Of a stretch of DNA of 64,000 bases, positions 1 to 11,105 are shown piece after piece (within the stretch, counting starts at the first letter, position 1; each line of letters starts with the position of its first letter). The DNA is from Dendrocalamus latiflorus (lineage: Eukaryota; Streptophyta; Magnoliopsida; Poales; Poaceae). A program made the translations under genes and the position numbers. The stretch is taken from contig CM029669.1 of the NCBI GenBank assembly GCA_017311315.1, positions 9,011,465 through 9,075,464 on the forward strand, written 5' to 3'. The notes below the pieces were generated by a model, which saw nothing but the letters and a program-made list of their open reading frames with translations, ran no database searches and was not told where the DNA came from.

Positions 1-949
1 GAGCAGGATCGTCGCGGCAAGCCATTCCTCTCCGAGATAGGGCGCTAAAACAGCAGGAGCAGGGGTGGGTTGCATAGGCAGCAGAAGAAAGAAGACAGCT
101 TAGAACGACCAGCGTAAAGGAGCGTCCCCATGCCGATGGCAACGCCTTATAAAGCTGGCTCAAATCCCCCCTCTACCAGCGCAGCGCAACCGGCGGGAGC
201 AGCAGTTCGGCTACTCACGATCAGGAAATGCAACCGCTGACAACTGGTGGCGCGCGCTGGCAGGTGGGCAGACGACGTACGGCGCACCCATAGCACTTCG
301 CCACGTGCCCCATCGCTTTAGGGAAGGAGCGAATGGCCACGGTCGTGTGCCCGCTGACAGCCCACAACGCGCTAGTCGTGACCTACCGCGTGTACACCCC
401 GAGTGGAAAAGCACGTACGACTACAGCAGCCTGCTCCTGCCAGCCCAGGGGTCGGCGCGATTCCAGGAGCCATTAAGGCGCACTACCAGACCGAGGAGTC
501 GCATTCACCTCACGCCTAGGGAAAGCCGTTGGCGCGACGTCTGCCTCCGCTCCAACTTCGGCTCCGCCGCCCAACGAGCTCGCGGCGGAGCGTGGCCCAA
601 GCCACCAGGCCGCCCCGCCAACGCGGGCACGACTTCGACCTCGACTTCGACTTCGGCATCGCCCATGACTTCGGCCTCGATCTCGACTCCGACATCAAGT
701 TCGACTATGCACCCGCCACTGAAGGGCTCTACGCGCGAGTATGGCCCCACCAACCTGCCCTGCGCTATACCCTCGTGGCGGGGCAAACACTACGCCAAGC
801 CATAAGGCTCCGCCAAACATTGAGAAGCCTCACAGGCCGCAGGGACGGAGGGGGCTAAAGGGCTCGGCAACATGGCTTCGGCCCGTGAAGCCCTTCACCG
901 TGAGAGGCTTCTGTCGTAGGGGGTGGCCCCCACCTAAGCCCAGCAGGCC
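1..949. other. No gene recognised; GC-rich repeat-derived sequence
   Basis: Several overlapping short ORFs exist on both strands but none resembles a protein family I know, and overlapping ORFs in GC-rich DNA are expected by chance. Around 630-700 there is a short degenerate run of GACTTC/GACCTC hexamers. On the plus strand it would read as alternating Asp and Phe/Leu. The stretch is probably repeat-derived, but I cannot assign a family. Confidence 0.4.
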
Positions 950-1159
950 TGTTAGAGGATTGTAAGGCCCAAAATGGGACATGTGTAATGACATAAGTGC
1001 CCCTAAGGGGAATACTCGGATATAAGGGTATAATTGTAAAAGCACTCCCCACATGATATATATGTACAACACAGGCCACGGGGAAAACCCTAAGCCATTG
1101 CTCACCTAACTCTCCACTACCATACTCTCTCTCTCTCTCTTTGGTCTGTAACCACAACA
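950..1159 (+). mobile_element. Possible short LTR or LTR-like promoter segment
   Basis: The segment starts TGTTAGAGG and ends in CA. It holds an AT-rich TATA-like stretch near 1057 (GATATATATG) and a CT microsatellite at about 1126-1140. This order resembles small grass LTRs. No primer-binding site follows and the flanks show no matching 5-bp duplication, so it may be a solo or truncated LTR. The call rests on overall look only. Confidence 0.3.
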
Positions 1160-2363
1160 GCGCACAAAATCAAAGCTGAGAGGGTGAAAAGACAATCAGA
1201 CCATGCTAGTGGGTATAGAATAGTCAAGATGGCTTTGAGTATGATTCTCAACATCAGGCACGTCAGATCATCAACAAAGCAAGGAAGAACTTTCTCTCAG
1301 ATCAAGACGGGAAAGAAACAACCATAGAACACAACAGGAAGAATAGAGGAAGAACCAAATCGAAGCCAACTCAATCAGATAAAGACTACACAAGCAGTAG
1401 ATGGAAACTAGATGTATTTCTCTGATGATTGATTTCACAGCCACTCACCTTGGGAGGACCAAGCTCTAACCCTAGAGACAACACCCACTCTCTAACTTAA
1501 CACACATGGAGGGAGGAAGAGCTAGCCACCACCATACCTTCTCACGGTTTGCCTCAAGCCTCGACTAACTCTTGCCTCCTCTCCCCTTTTTATAGACTCA
1601 CAAACGAACCCTAGACCGAATGGATCCGACCATTAGTCCAAACCGGGGATAACCTGTTAACCCCACCGAACACCAGGTTTTACTCACGCACGCTTCTCAA
1701 AGAAGCTTACATGTGGCCCAATGACTTGTCGTCAAGCCTCTCATGCATCTGGATCCCACCGAACCATCCTCGCTTGCAAATGACCCAAGTCACTTAGCAT
1801 ACCACGTGCTTCTCCTCGTGCATAGCGACACCCGGCATCCTTGACCGTCTGGACCTCGACTCCTCCCTGAGCCTAGTCCCGGTCCACTTAACCTTTGCTT
1901 GTCATGTCTACCTCCAGTAGCTCCCACTCCGGTTCCTCGTCGTCCCGGCTTGCAACCACCTCACCAGTCTCGATCATCTTGGCATCCCCTGACCGTTCTG
2001 GACCTCAACACCTTCCTATGGCTAGTCCTGGTCCTCCTACACCTCACCATGACCTAGTTCTAAAGTCTTGCAACCAACACCAATAAGCAAACCATCACAT
2101 AGCACCACACAATACACAAAGATCATCAATTTGCACAATCAAAAAGTATTATAGTGAACAACTTCAGCAAAACAACTGGTCTAATAGCTCGACTACTTTG
2201 ATGCACAAGACAAGAGGTACTCATAACCCATGAAGTCCTACCAGCAGTCTACGACCACTCAGCAAATCGTTACGACCATCACACAGGTCGCTACGACCAT
2301 GAAATAGGTGCTACAACTATCGCTCATAGCGGCTACGACTTTACCAACCTGGTCGCTATGACT
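1160..2363. other. No gene recognised; LTR-like non-coding sequence
   Basis: No ORF of recognisable family. On the minus strand a TATAAAA box (complement of the TTTTTATAGA stretch near 1587-1596) is followed by sequence resembling an LTR transcribed leftward. The 63-codon ORF at 1895 is Ser/Pro-rich and resembles nothing known. Retrotransposon remnants are the likeliest content. Confidence 0.35.
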
Positions 2364-2537
2364 TACGACTATCAATCATAGCTAGGCAGAGTTACGACTA
2401 TTGATCACGACCAGGCAAAGCTACGACTATCAATCATAATGAGACAAAGCAACGACTATCGATCATGACCAGGCAGAGCTACGACTATTGATCACGACCA
2501 GTAGAAGCTACGACCATCAACTCGTAAGAACTCTTGC
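2364..2537. repeat. 29-bp minisatellite, six degenerate copies
   Basis: TACGACT recurs at 2364, 2393, 2422, 2451 (as AACGACT), 2480 and 2509, always 29 bases apart. Between these anchors are variants of ATCGATCATGACCAGGCAGA. Looser copies of the CTACGAC motif lie upstream from about 2252. The spacing is read directly from the sequence; any function is unknown. Confidence 0.85.
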
Positions 2538-2570
2538 CGACCACGAAGTCATAAAAGCCTCTGTGACTAC

Positions 2571-2848
2571 TGTTGTGGGGGTGGCCCAACCCTCCGTGAC
2601 TGGGCTATGCAACTGGCCTAATATGTAATATGCCCAATAAGTAGAGAAATATACCAATGTACCTTCATCCTTTGCAAATACTAAGGGATAGAATGGGGAT
2701 TTCCCATTCTATCCCACTCATGTATATAAACCCCCAAGAGGGGCAGGAGGAGGGGCATCCTCTCATTCTTACCAACTCTCCCATAGATCTGGCTCTCCTC
2801 TTCGTCTTCTACCAGTCCCCCTCTTTGTTGTTTGGCCAGTAGCCACAA
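2571..2848 (+). mobile_element. Short LTR with TATA box, 5' side of an unknown retroelement
   Basis: The segment opens TGTTGTGGGG and closes near GTAGCCACA. A TATATAAA box lies at 2723-2730, preceded by a perfect inverted repeat (2685-2697 / 2703-2715). Immediately downstream, TGGCACCGTCCGTGGGGA (from 2852) resembles the TGGCGCCG-type primer-binding/leader sequence that follows many grass Gypsy LTRs. No matching 3' LTR was found in the window, so the element is truncated. Confidence 0.5.
2685..2715. repeat. Perfect 13-bp inverted repeat upstream of the LTR TATA box
   Basis: GGGATAGAATGGG is followed, after a 5-base spacer, by its exact reverse complement. It ends 8 bases before the TATATAAA box of the surrounding LTR. 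It could form a hairpin or be a dyad binding site in the U3 promoter; the function is inferred. Confidence 0.85.
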
Positions 2849-3033
2849 TAGATGGCACCGTCCGTGGGGACCGGGCAAGAAGTCGCGCAAGGAAGAGTCA
2901 CCACTGCAAGGAAGAGTCTTGCTCCATGGCTGGGCTGGGATACATCCTGGCATGCTGGGGAACAAAAAATACCGCCAAAGGTAAGAAAAGGTAGAGCATC
3001 TCTGAATAATTCAACTCGCTCATCAGTTTTTGT

Positions 3034-3165
3034 TGCATGTAAGTCTCCGTGTGGATCTGATAGATCCATCAATCTTGCATGTAAATCTTTGTGCGGATCT
3101 GATAGATCCATCAATTCTGCATGTAAGTCTCCATGCAGATCGGATAGATCTATCAATCCATCATC
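3034..3165. repeat. 42-bp minisatellite, three copies, frame-preserving
   Basis: TGCATGTAA starts copies at 3034, 3076 and 3118, exactly 42 bases (14 codons) apart, with a few substitutions. Each copy has a GGATCTGATAGATCC-like dyad. Because the period is a multiple of three, ORFs remain open on both strands and give 14-residue peptide repeats (for example SDRSIN). These ORFs are probably by-products. Confidence 0.85.
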
Positions 3166-3430
3166 GTGAGTGCTACTCGAAAACCCATGTTGCATGATAA
3201 CTGTGAGTCTGTGTCCAGCTGATGCATGTTTCTTCAAAGCTGATTTTCACTAGCATTGTTGAGTACTGCTTGAGTAGCGAAGTGCAGCATCGGGGTCTCC
3301 GTACCGGTCTCCACGTCGCAGCCTCTGCGCCGAGCCTGCGCACGGCGCCGAGCCTCCGCGGGCCTGACTCCATGCCAGGCTCGGCCTTCGCGCCGACGCC
3401 CTTGCCCATGGCTCTGCCGACGTCGCGACT

Positions 3431-3488
3431 CAAATATCCATCCATGCATGCAAAGCACAACTCTACTCAATATCCATCCATGCATGCT
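3431..3488. repeat. Direct repeat next to an LTR start
   Basis: AATATCCATCCATGCATGC (allowing one mismatch at its first bases) occurs twice, about 38 bases apart, and the second copy directly abuts the TGTAACAGCCC start of the next element. It is a local duplication, longer than a normal LTR-element target duplication. Confidence 0.6.
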
Positions 3489-5100
3489 GTAACAGCCCAG
3501 TTGTTTATTTCAAAATTTTCAGTAAAAAAATTAAATTTTGTTCGATTTAAAATAAAATCAAGTGTTTTTTGGTTGCTTGAATTTTTGGAGATTTGATTTG
3601 CCTGTTTTCAGTTTTCAAAGAGGCTTTTCTTTTGAAAACTAATTTAAGTAAAAGATGAAACTGTTATTAAATAAAGAGTATTTTGAATTAATTATTTTAA
3701 ATCATTTTTCTTTTATCAGGATTTTCTTCACTTTTTTGGCTTTTAAAAATAAATTTCAAAGCTAAAAAGTATTTTTATAAAAATGAAAAAACCAACTTTA
3801 AGTTGAAAATAATTTTCCTAAGTCTAAAACATTCCCAGGAATTTCTGTGAATTTTTCCAGAATTTGTAGACTTTATTTCCTATTTTCTAAGTATTTTTAA
3901 ACCTTCTTAATGTTCCTGAAAATCTAAATCAAATTTAATCCTCAACCTCTCTCCTCGGCCAACACGTGTCGCTCCCTGATTCAATCCATCCTCGCCCGGT
4001 TTAATCTCAGCCACCCGCCTTCACTTACCCCTTCGTTTTAATCCGATGGCCTTGATCTTCTCCATGTGCCACGTGTCGCATATCCGACCGTCCGCTTCTT
4101 CCTCCTCTCTCTTCTCTCTCGCCGATAGCTCGACCCTACCTGTCAGCTTCTTCTTCTCCTTGCCTTCTTCAACCTTCCACCGCCGCCATTGATGCCCGTC
4201 TGAGCTCTTAAATTTGGCCGTTAGCCCGAGCATTTGCTACAATTGAAAGCCTAATCACTCCTGCTTCCAACCTCCACCATTTCGCCACTTTAAACCCCGC
4301 TTACCTCCCACTTTACTCACCTTTGCGCCGACCTTAATTTCGGTGTAACCGATAGCCGTTCGTCGCCTCCACCTTCACAAGACCCGTGCACGCATCCCCC
4401 GCCCCTCCGCCGAGCGAATCCACCGCCGAAGAACCCCGCCGCCAACGCCCTCACTCTGCCACCCCGCGTACTCATCGCCGACCACCGCCAAGCATTCTCG
4501 AGCGTCACGCCAAGGTGCACTGAACTCACCATGTCCTCCCTCTCGCACACCCCTCGCCGACCCCAGCAGCGTCGCCATCCGCTGATGCCCTCAGTCCCCG
4601 TGTGCCACCTCTGCAGCCGTGAGCCACGCAAGCGCTACGCCAACTGCGTGCCATCTCAGCCTTCTCCCCGGTCCATGGACTCAGTACACAAAAGTCGGTC
4701 CCACCTGTAAGTGAATAAAACCCTTTTCCTGTTGAAAAATAATTTGGCCAGAAAATCAAAATCATTTCTGACGTCACCCTGACGTATAAATCCCTTTTCC
4801 CACAGAAAAATAATTCCTCTAAAAATCATTTCCCTTTATGACATCATAATCCGATTTTTCAGTTCAAAAATAATTCCAGAAAATCAGTTTATTCTTTTTC
4901 TCTCCTTTCAAACTTCCAAAAGCTTGTATTTCTTCATTTGAACTCCGATTAAGCCCATTCAAATTTGTAAATTCGTCAAAAATTCCAATCTATCCATATC
5001 TATCCTCTTTTCATATTTTTGAATTTTTTTATTTAATTGGATTAAATTAAATCTTAGAAACTAAAAATATTTAAAATGGCTAAAATATATTTTAAATAAA
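3489..5100 (+). mobile_element. LTR fragment of the LARD-like family, plus orientation
   Basis: It begins TGTAACAGCCCAG, the mirror of the GGATGTTACA ends of the antisense LTRs elsewhere in the window. Shared landmarks appear in the mirrored order of the copy at 7843-9706: a GC-rich block at 3950-4700, GGTCCATGGACTC near 4671, and ACTCCGATTAAGCCCATTC near 4941. Similarity fades after about 5040, so the U5 end is missing. No ORF is credible. Confidence 0.55.
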
Positions 5101-6900
5101 TCCGAAATTACTTTTTTTTGATATTTTCGTTTTTTGCAAGGATTTTTTGTAGAATTGTCTTGAATTTTTTTCGATATTATTTTATTTTATTATTTTATTG
5201 GAAAAATATATTATTTTATTTCTGTTTTCTCTCTCCTCAATTCATCTTCTTCACGAAGTGTGCGTTTCTCCAGAGCAATGGCCACCGCCATGAACACGAT
5301 TTGGAGGTCTTCAACTTGCGTTTTTTTTCTTCATGATTTTTCGTGCAATCAAGTGCATTCACTTCCTCTCCTCAAGACTCCTCCATTCCCAACCGTTCCT
5401 CTCCTCCTTCATGTGCATTTACGCGAAAATCAAACCGTTGATCTAACATACATCGTCGTTTGATCTCCCTCTCCTGTCCACCTCCACACCTATAAAAGGG
5501 AGCACCGGGTGCCCCTCCTCATCCTTAGTCACCCCCAAAAATTTCATGTCCTCTCTCCCTTCCTTCTTCCCGCAATCGCCATTTTTCTTTCGTCAACTAA
5601 GCAACGTTCCTCGGCCGTTTGTGCCGCCTACAGTGAAGTTCCGGCACTTTTGACCACATCACCGGCTTCACCTTTGCACGTTCTACGTGGTGCATCCCTC
5701 GCCTTCGCTAGAGCTTCGCCGGAGCATCGCCGGAGCACCGTCATCAAACCGCGACGTCGATTCTCTCCTCGCTGCAAGCCGACCGTTCATGTTCCACCCT
5801 AACCGAGGTGAACATTGTGTTTCCTACATTCTCCTCTTCATTTCGCCGCAAACCCCACGTGCTAACTCCTCTCCGTTTGCCCGGAACAACGATGTCAACC
5901 CACCGGTCGTTGAATGTCTTCCCCGTCGCGTTTCGCTACCATCCGATGTCCTTTGGCTGAGTCGTTTGCACCGTTGAGTTTGCCTCGATGCGTTCTATGT
6001 CATGCTTCCATCGCCATCACCTAAAGATTCCGCGAGTCCTCATCGACCTTGTCGAGCCAGACACTACAACCGTGCCTTCGCGCGTACACCCCTTTTTCGG
6101 TGAGCGTTTTGATTTTTTTTCATGTCATATCGTGTCCTAGCCTCTAAGAAATTTTTCTACCATTTTGTTTAATTTTTCGTGGAGCCAATTGTCAGGAATT
6201 GAGCTTTCCACTAAAATGGTCGTTTTTGACTCCCACGTCGATTCGTCGCATCCGGTAAGCTTTAGCCTATGCCATAATTTTTCCTAGACTTGCCTCACTG
6301 CGTTCTATGCCGTGCTCCCTTCCTTTTCCCCAAAAAGCCTCCACAAATTTTTGCCTCTGACACCTCGCCATGGCCGCCAATGGCATCTCGTGTCCCTATC
6401 TATCCGTTGGTGTTTTCCCCAATCCTTTCACGTCATATCGTGCCAAACCATCCCATTTAGCTATCTTTCAATTGGTTTTAGATTCTCTTCACCGAGCACC
6501 AAGATATCAAGTTTTTCCTTTTTCTCTACCGTCGTCGTTCAAATGTCGATTGTATCATCTTCGTTGAATTTTTAGCTTAACCAATAATTTTCCTAGCTTC
6601 ATCATACCATGTTCTACCCCGTGCTCACCCTACATCTCTATATTACATACCCGGTACTATCTCTCTCCAACCTGCCGTTGTCGCTACCGTGCCGTCGGTG
6701 CCATTTTCCCTCACCGCTGGTGGTTGCCGTCGTTCCTTGTCGCCGTACCCATGTCAACACCTTCGCCTCATCACCAGGATTCCATTTTGCTAATTCGCCA
6801 GCCACTTCGTAGCCTACCGACAATGTACTATTCAAAAAGTAATTCTTGGATGTTGTTATCATTTCATGTGATGTCCAAAACTTCCAAATATTTGTTCTCC
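5101..6900. other. No gene recognised; C/T-rich repeat-derived sequence
   Basis: AT-rich DNA (5118-5240) passes into C/T-rich DNA with many short ORFs on the plus strand. A consensus-like TATAAAAGG box at 5491-5499 suggests an LTR or gene promoter reading rightward. A GCGTTCTATG-containing motif appears near 5989 and again near 6300. No protein family was recognised. Confidence 0.35.
5491..5499 (+). promoter_or_regulatory. TATA box of a probable LTR-derived promoter
   Basis: TATAAAAGG lies in a C/T-rich context and is followed by CT-rich DNA resembling grass LTR leaders. No coding sequence follows that I can recognise, so activity is conjecture. Confidence 0.35.
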
Positions 6901-7208
6901 CTCATACAAACTCCGAATCTATTGATTCTTTCCTCTCGGGCGACCGCAGGCTCGGGTGGCTGCGGCGACGTTGTGCGAGCCTCTGGTGGCTGCAGCTGCG
7001 CGCCTGCGACGGCACCGGGGATGGGCCCAGATCGCCAGTCTTCGCTGGCTGCCTCGCCGGCCTATCGGCGCTTGCGCTCCATGTCTGCTGCTGCGTCGCT
7101 GACTGCGTCATGCTCCTTGCTGCTGACCGTGCATGTGTACGCAGAACACGCGGAGGATGCCCCAAGTCGGCCAAGCCACCGCTCGTCTCCAGTCTCCGCT
7201 GTCTCCAG

Positions 7209-7282
7209 CTGCCGAAGACCAGCTCCGACTCCGGTCGTCTCCGCGCTGCCAAAGATCAGCTCCGACTCCGCTCGTCTCCACG
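7209..7282. repeat. 37-bp tandem duplication
   Basis: CTGCCGAAGACCAGCTCCGA at 7209 is followed 37 bases later by CTGCCAAAGATCAGCTCCGA, with a less exact copy before. It lies in the GC-rich stretch that also holds the fructokinase exon. Confidence 0.7.
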
Positions 7283-7396
7283 CTGCAGAGGATCCTCGGC
7301 CATCACCGCGCACCTTAGCCAGCCTCCGCACGCATGCACGAAGCAGGCGGCAATGCATGCATTGCTCACGCAGGTGCATGGCACAGCCACGTAAGC

Positions 7397-7501
7397 ATCC
7401 AGGCACCGGGGGGCGTCTCAGCCAACGTCGCCATCGCGGTCGTGCGGCTCCTCGGCGGGGCGGCATTCGTCGGCAAGCTTGGTGATGACGAGTTCGAACG
7501 G
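7397..7501 (+). pseudogene. Captured exon fragment of a pfkB-type fructokinase
   Basis: The plus-strand frame reads APGGVSANVAIAVV, then RLLGGAAFVGKLGDDEF. This is the N-terminal pfkB signature of plant fructokinases, which phosphorylate fructose with ATP in cytosol or plastid. Only about 35 residues are present. The similarity starts right after a CAG, which may be the original splice acceptor, and stops after the DDEF region. The ATP-binding C-terminal half is absent. Overlapping ORFs in this GC-rich stretch (6724-7485 and others) are in other frames and look spurious. This is therefore a captured or leftover gene piece. The family match is by recognition, not by alignment. Confidence 0.7.
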
Positions 7502-7842
7502 CCTGCTAGCGCCACTCCTACTCGACTCTGATGCATGCATGAGGACACGCAGAGAGCAAGCAAACTCATACTGCAATGCATGCATGGGCGGCCGCAACCA
7601 GAGCATTTGACTCACGACATCAACTCCGCACCTCGTGACGAGGCCTCTGCTAGTTCCGCGCAGCCAGGATCCCCGCACCTGTGGAGTCTACTCTGCGTCG
7701 CCATCGTCTCGCCCGATACACACTGCATGTGATTACACGCAAGGCTTTAATAATCCCCGCTGCATTTCTTGCGTGCATGGCATTAAGGAAGCGGTTGTGC
7801 ACCATATCCTTTATTGCGGCTACAGTTCCATTCTAAGAGCAT

Positions 7843-9706
7843 TGTCGGAACCCGGAGCAGCAACCCCATGATTCTTTGTGTAAATCGCACTAGTCCAGGA
7901 TCAACTAGTGCACACAGTGGACAACAAATATAAATACCAACCGTAATGACATTTATTTAATTTAAAGAGTACGGCCTTATGGCCAGCATTTACATCATCG
8001 CACATTGGCAAAAATAACTGCAAAAGAAACTGCGGAAGCGAAGGATTTGCAATATCAAAGGAGGGAGTAACAAACAGGTGTTAACTAAATTTAAAACTGA
8101 ATTGAAATACGTTGAATAAAAATATGCATGCAATATAATTTAAATCAACATAATTTTATTTTGAAAACTGGGATCAACATAATCAAGGAGTGTGACTTGC
8201 CTTGCTCTTCAATTTGGTGTGAATCTTCGTCGAAGAAATCTCCCGAATCGTCGAAGTCTACACGTGAAAATAACCCACCAAATTCAAATAAATTCAAAAG
8301 AAATTCAAATTGACTTCAAATATTTGAATTAAGGCTAGAAATGGATAGAGAGAAATTTTTGATGAATTTAGAAATTTGAATGGGCTCAATCGGAGTTAGG
8401 ACGAAGAACGGGCTTCAGGAAGTTCAAAATTAGAGAAAAAGAAAAAGACTGATTTCTGGAATTATTTTTCTACTAAAAAGGGATTTATGGCGTCAGCATT
8501 GCGTCAGCCTTGGGATTTCTTTTCGGCTGATTTACTTTCATACTGAAAAATCCAGATTACTGCGCCACGCTAGCGTCAGCTAGGGGCTGGGTCGACTGAC
8601 AGGTGGGCCTCGGTCCATGGACCGAGCCTACGGAGAAGGGGAAGTGGTGAGGTGGCACGGGGTGACGGGGTGGCAACCGGGCGCCTGCGTGGCAACCGCG
8701 TGGCGGCCACATCGGCTGCCACCTCGCCCTCAGTGCTGAGGTGGCGAGCGCTGGCGGGAAGGGGCTCGGGCCTGGCAACGGTGGCGGCGCACCGGTGGCC
8801 GGCGGCGGACGGCGACGGCCGGAGGAGGGTGAGGAGAGTGCGGCGGTCTCGGGGGAGGGCGTGGCATTACCGTGGGCGACCAGCGGCGAGCGGGCATAGG
8901 CGACGGCGGGCAGCTCTCAGTGCGGCGGCGATGGAGCGGCCGAGAGGGCGTGGGAGGTGGAGGAGGAGGTGGTGCGGAGTGAGGGGAGGCCGGGAAGGTA
9001 TTTATAAGGGTCGGGGAGGGAGCACGGGCGCGCAATTGCTCGCCGCAGATCTCGGCGGCCGGCGGCGATTGCGGGGAAATAGGGGGAAAGCGGCGTGGGG
9101 ATGGAGGGATTTCGGGCGCAGGGTTGGCGGGGTCGGGTCGGGGGAGAAGAGAGAGTGGAAAGGAAAGAGATCCGGGCGACCGAGGGGGCAGCGGGAATGG
9201 CGGCGGTGAAGGCGCGGCCGAGCGGGGGGAGGAAGAAGGGGCGCAGGGAAGGAGAAGGGCGCGCTGACAGGTGGGTCCGGCCTGTCAGTGAGGCTGAGAG
9301 GGGGAAGGAGCGGGCGGTGGAGATGAGGCCACATGGCCGACGGGGGAAATCGGGTGGCTAGTGGGAAGCATGGGCAGACGGGCCAGATGGGGGTGAGCGG
9401 GGTGGCATTGCACGCATTGAGCCAGCCACGTGTCAGCCCGAGAGGAGGGGGAGGCGGGTTTGCAGGCGGCTGGGATGGCGGCGACATGGACAAATCCGAG
9501 CCGTCCACACGGCGGCTGGAGGGGAGGAGAGGGATTTAATTTTTATTTTCTGATTTTGGGATTTTTAGAAAACCCTAGAAAATTCATTAAGCCTCAGAAA
9601 AATATGTAAATAACTCCAAAAATTCCAGAAAAATACACAGAAGTTCCTGGAGACATTTTGGACTTAAATAAAATATTTCCAACATAAGTTGGTATTTTAA
9701 TTTTCA
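7843..9706 (-). mobile_element. Antisense LTR of the LARD-like family, cut at a Helitron
   Basis: It starts TGTCGGAACCCGG, followed by an inverted GCACTAGT...ACTAGTGC pair. The same arrangement, with variations, opens the LTRs at 32202, 39243 and 55832. A GC-rich block (8560-9540) holds, on the minus strand, a TATAAATA box near 8998. The long ORFs in this block (for example 8652-9209) overlap on both strands and are not credible genes. The expected GGATGTTACA end is missing: the sequence stops at the Helitron terminus. Confidence 0.55.
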
Positions 9707-9734
9707 CTAGTTGGATGCCCGTGCGTTGCTACGG
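9707..9734 (-). other. Helitron 3' terminus (hairpin plus CTAG)
   Basis: On the minus strand CCGT and ACGG pair across an 8-base loop (9719-9734). Eight bases later comes CTAG, then T. This matches the CCCGTGCGTTGC-type hairpin common at grass Helitron ends. Confidence 0.7.
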
Positions 9735-10214
9735 ATTAAAACATAATCGTAACATTTAAAAAGTCTAATTGAAAAATGATAGGGAGCAAAGGAAATACTC
9801 TAAAATTAGTCCATCAAACAAGAACACTATAGATCAGTGGCGAAGCTAGGAATAAAATTGAGGCTAGGCTGAATCTTTTGTCGGACTAAACTAAATTGAC
9901 ATAAATATAGTGTTTTACTTTTTACAGAATTTCAAATTCATATAGAAACACACAATTAGAGACAAATAATGCAAAATAAAGAAATATAAAGTAGGTACCT
10001 CGAAAGTCGATAATACGAAACGCATACTCAAGAATATATAATTATTCTACCATGAGTGCAGATTAGCAATAAGTCACCTGTGTATGAAACATATGAAAAT
10101 TAGTGATATAATAGAAACTTGTGAAAGACAATAAAAATTTAGATCATATAAAACATATCACAAATAAACTAATTTGAATCATAAGATAAATTTTAATCAC
10201 GGGGAAAATGCATT

Positions 10215-10690
10215 ATACGCGACTTCATGCCTTGGAAGCGGTTTATGATTTTATCATCATCAATACTTTTTAAAGATCTCTCGCTCAGTGTAGCACACTA
10301 TCAAGTCATTGAGCCACTCATCCGCTACCTTATTGCGCAAATTTGTTTTGATAATATTCATTGCTAAAAATATTCTCTCAACAGATGCCGTTGCCATCGG
10401 AAGTATCAATGTCAACTCAATGAGGCGATATACCAATGGAAAAGTTCTATCTTTTCTTGTTTGAACCATCAATTGAGCAAGTTTTGATATATCACGACAT
10501 CCATTGAATTCTTCACTTCTTCTAATGTTGAGAATAAAAGTTTGAAGCTGATTTCTTAATAAGAACCGATTAGCATCCGTGAAATCATCAGCATAAATCT
10601 CAGCAAGTCAAACAAGTTTATCAACATCAAAATTCGAGAAGCAGTCACTTGAATTGCTTGCGAAATAATTACACAAAGTTCGTTTCTCCA
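10215..10690 (-). pseudogene. hAT transposase C-terminal (dimerisation) fragment, broken
   Basis: The minus strand reads LPMATASVERIFLAMN, then NLRNKVADEWLND. This is the hAT C-terminal dimerisation region as found in TTF-type/zinc-finger MYM-like plant hAT proteins, where LPVATASVER-type motifs are typical. The longest open piece is 70 codons (10260-10472). Upstream, the same family reads on through an in-frame stop near 10610. At the 3' end a frameshift in an A-run (about 10265-10270) separates the tail DDDKIINRFQGMKSR from the rest. The N-terminal zinc finger and the catalytic core are absent. It sits inside the Helitron and is a dead remnant. Confidence 0.75.
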
Positions 10691-10860
10691 TTATAGAAAA
10701 ATCTACAAATAAATTAATTATTGTCATTATAAAACTGTAAATCTATAAATAAATTATAAAGATTAAACTATTAACTATCTAATATCTATATACAATTACA
10801 CACTAAAAATATAAACTCTTTAACTCTAAAATAGTAAATTAAGAGGGAGAAAATATTACC

Positions 10861-11105
10861 ATGTGCATGTTTGGGAGGTGTAGTTGTAGCTGCATCACAG
10901 GTGGGGAGACCTTGCTAAGTTCAAAGCTATAGATCCTCCATAATGCTTCAGGTGGGGTAACCCACCTTGCATCCCTGAACTGCTTGATCTCATCAATATT
11001 ACCATTGCTATCGAGCTCATCAAGAGAAACTAATGCTCGATCATGCCCTTTTAGATGTACTTGAAAAGATACTTCACGGCTTTTATGCCCCTTAGTAGTT
11101 GTACA
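10861..11105 (-). pseudogene. Helitron Rep/helicase protein fragment, frameshifted
   Basis: The minus strand reads IKAVKYLFKYI and, one base out of frame, KGHDRALVSLDELDS, then FRDARWVTPPEALWRIYSF and MQLQLHLPNMHM. These belong to the conserved stretch between the Rep and PIF1-like helicase parts of plant Helitron proteins. One nucleotide is missing near 11055, at the YI(Y)KG junction. Rep catalytic motifs and helicase motifs are not present. It lies on the same strand as the Helitron termini, consistent with a degenerate autonomous ancestor. Confidence 0.7.

Noticed and set aside
8652..9209. A 185-codon ORF in the GC-rich block
   Set aside because: It sits in an LTR with equally long antisense ORFs and has no family resemblance; GC-rich DNA lacks stops by chance.
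9827..10934. CTATAGAT at 9827 and 10927 as hAT target duplication around the transposase tail
   Set aside because: A TIR-like CAGTGGCGAAGC follows the left copy, but the right copy lies inside an uninterrupted Helitron Rep reading frame and no right terminal repeat precedes it.
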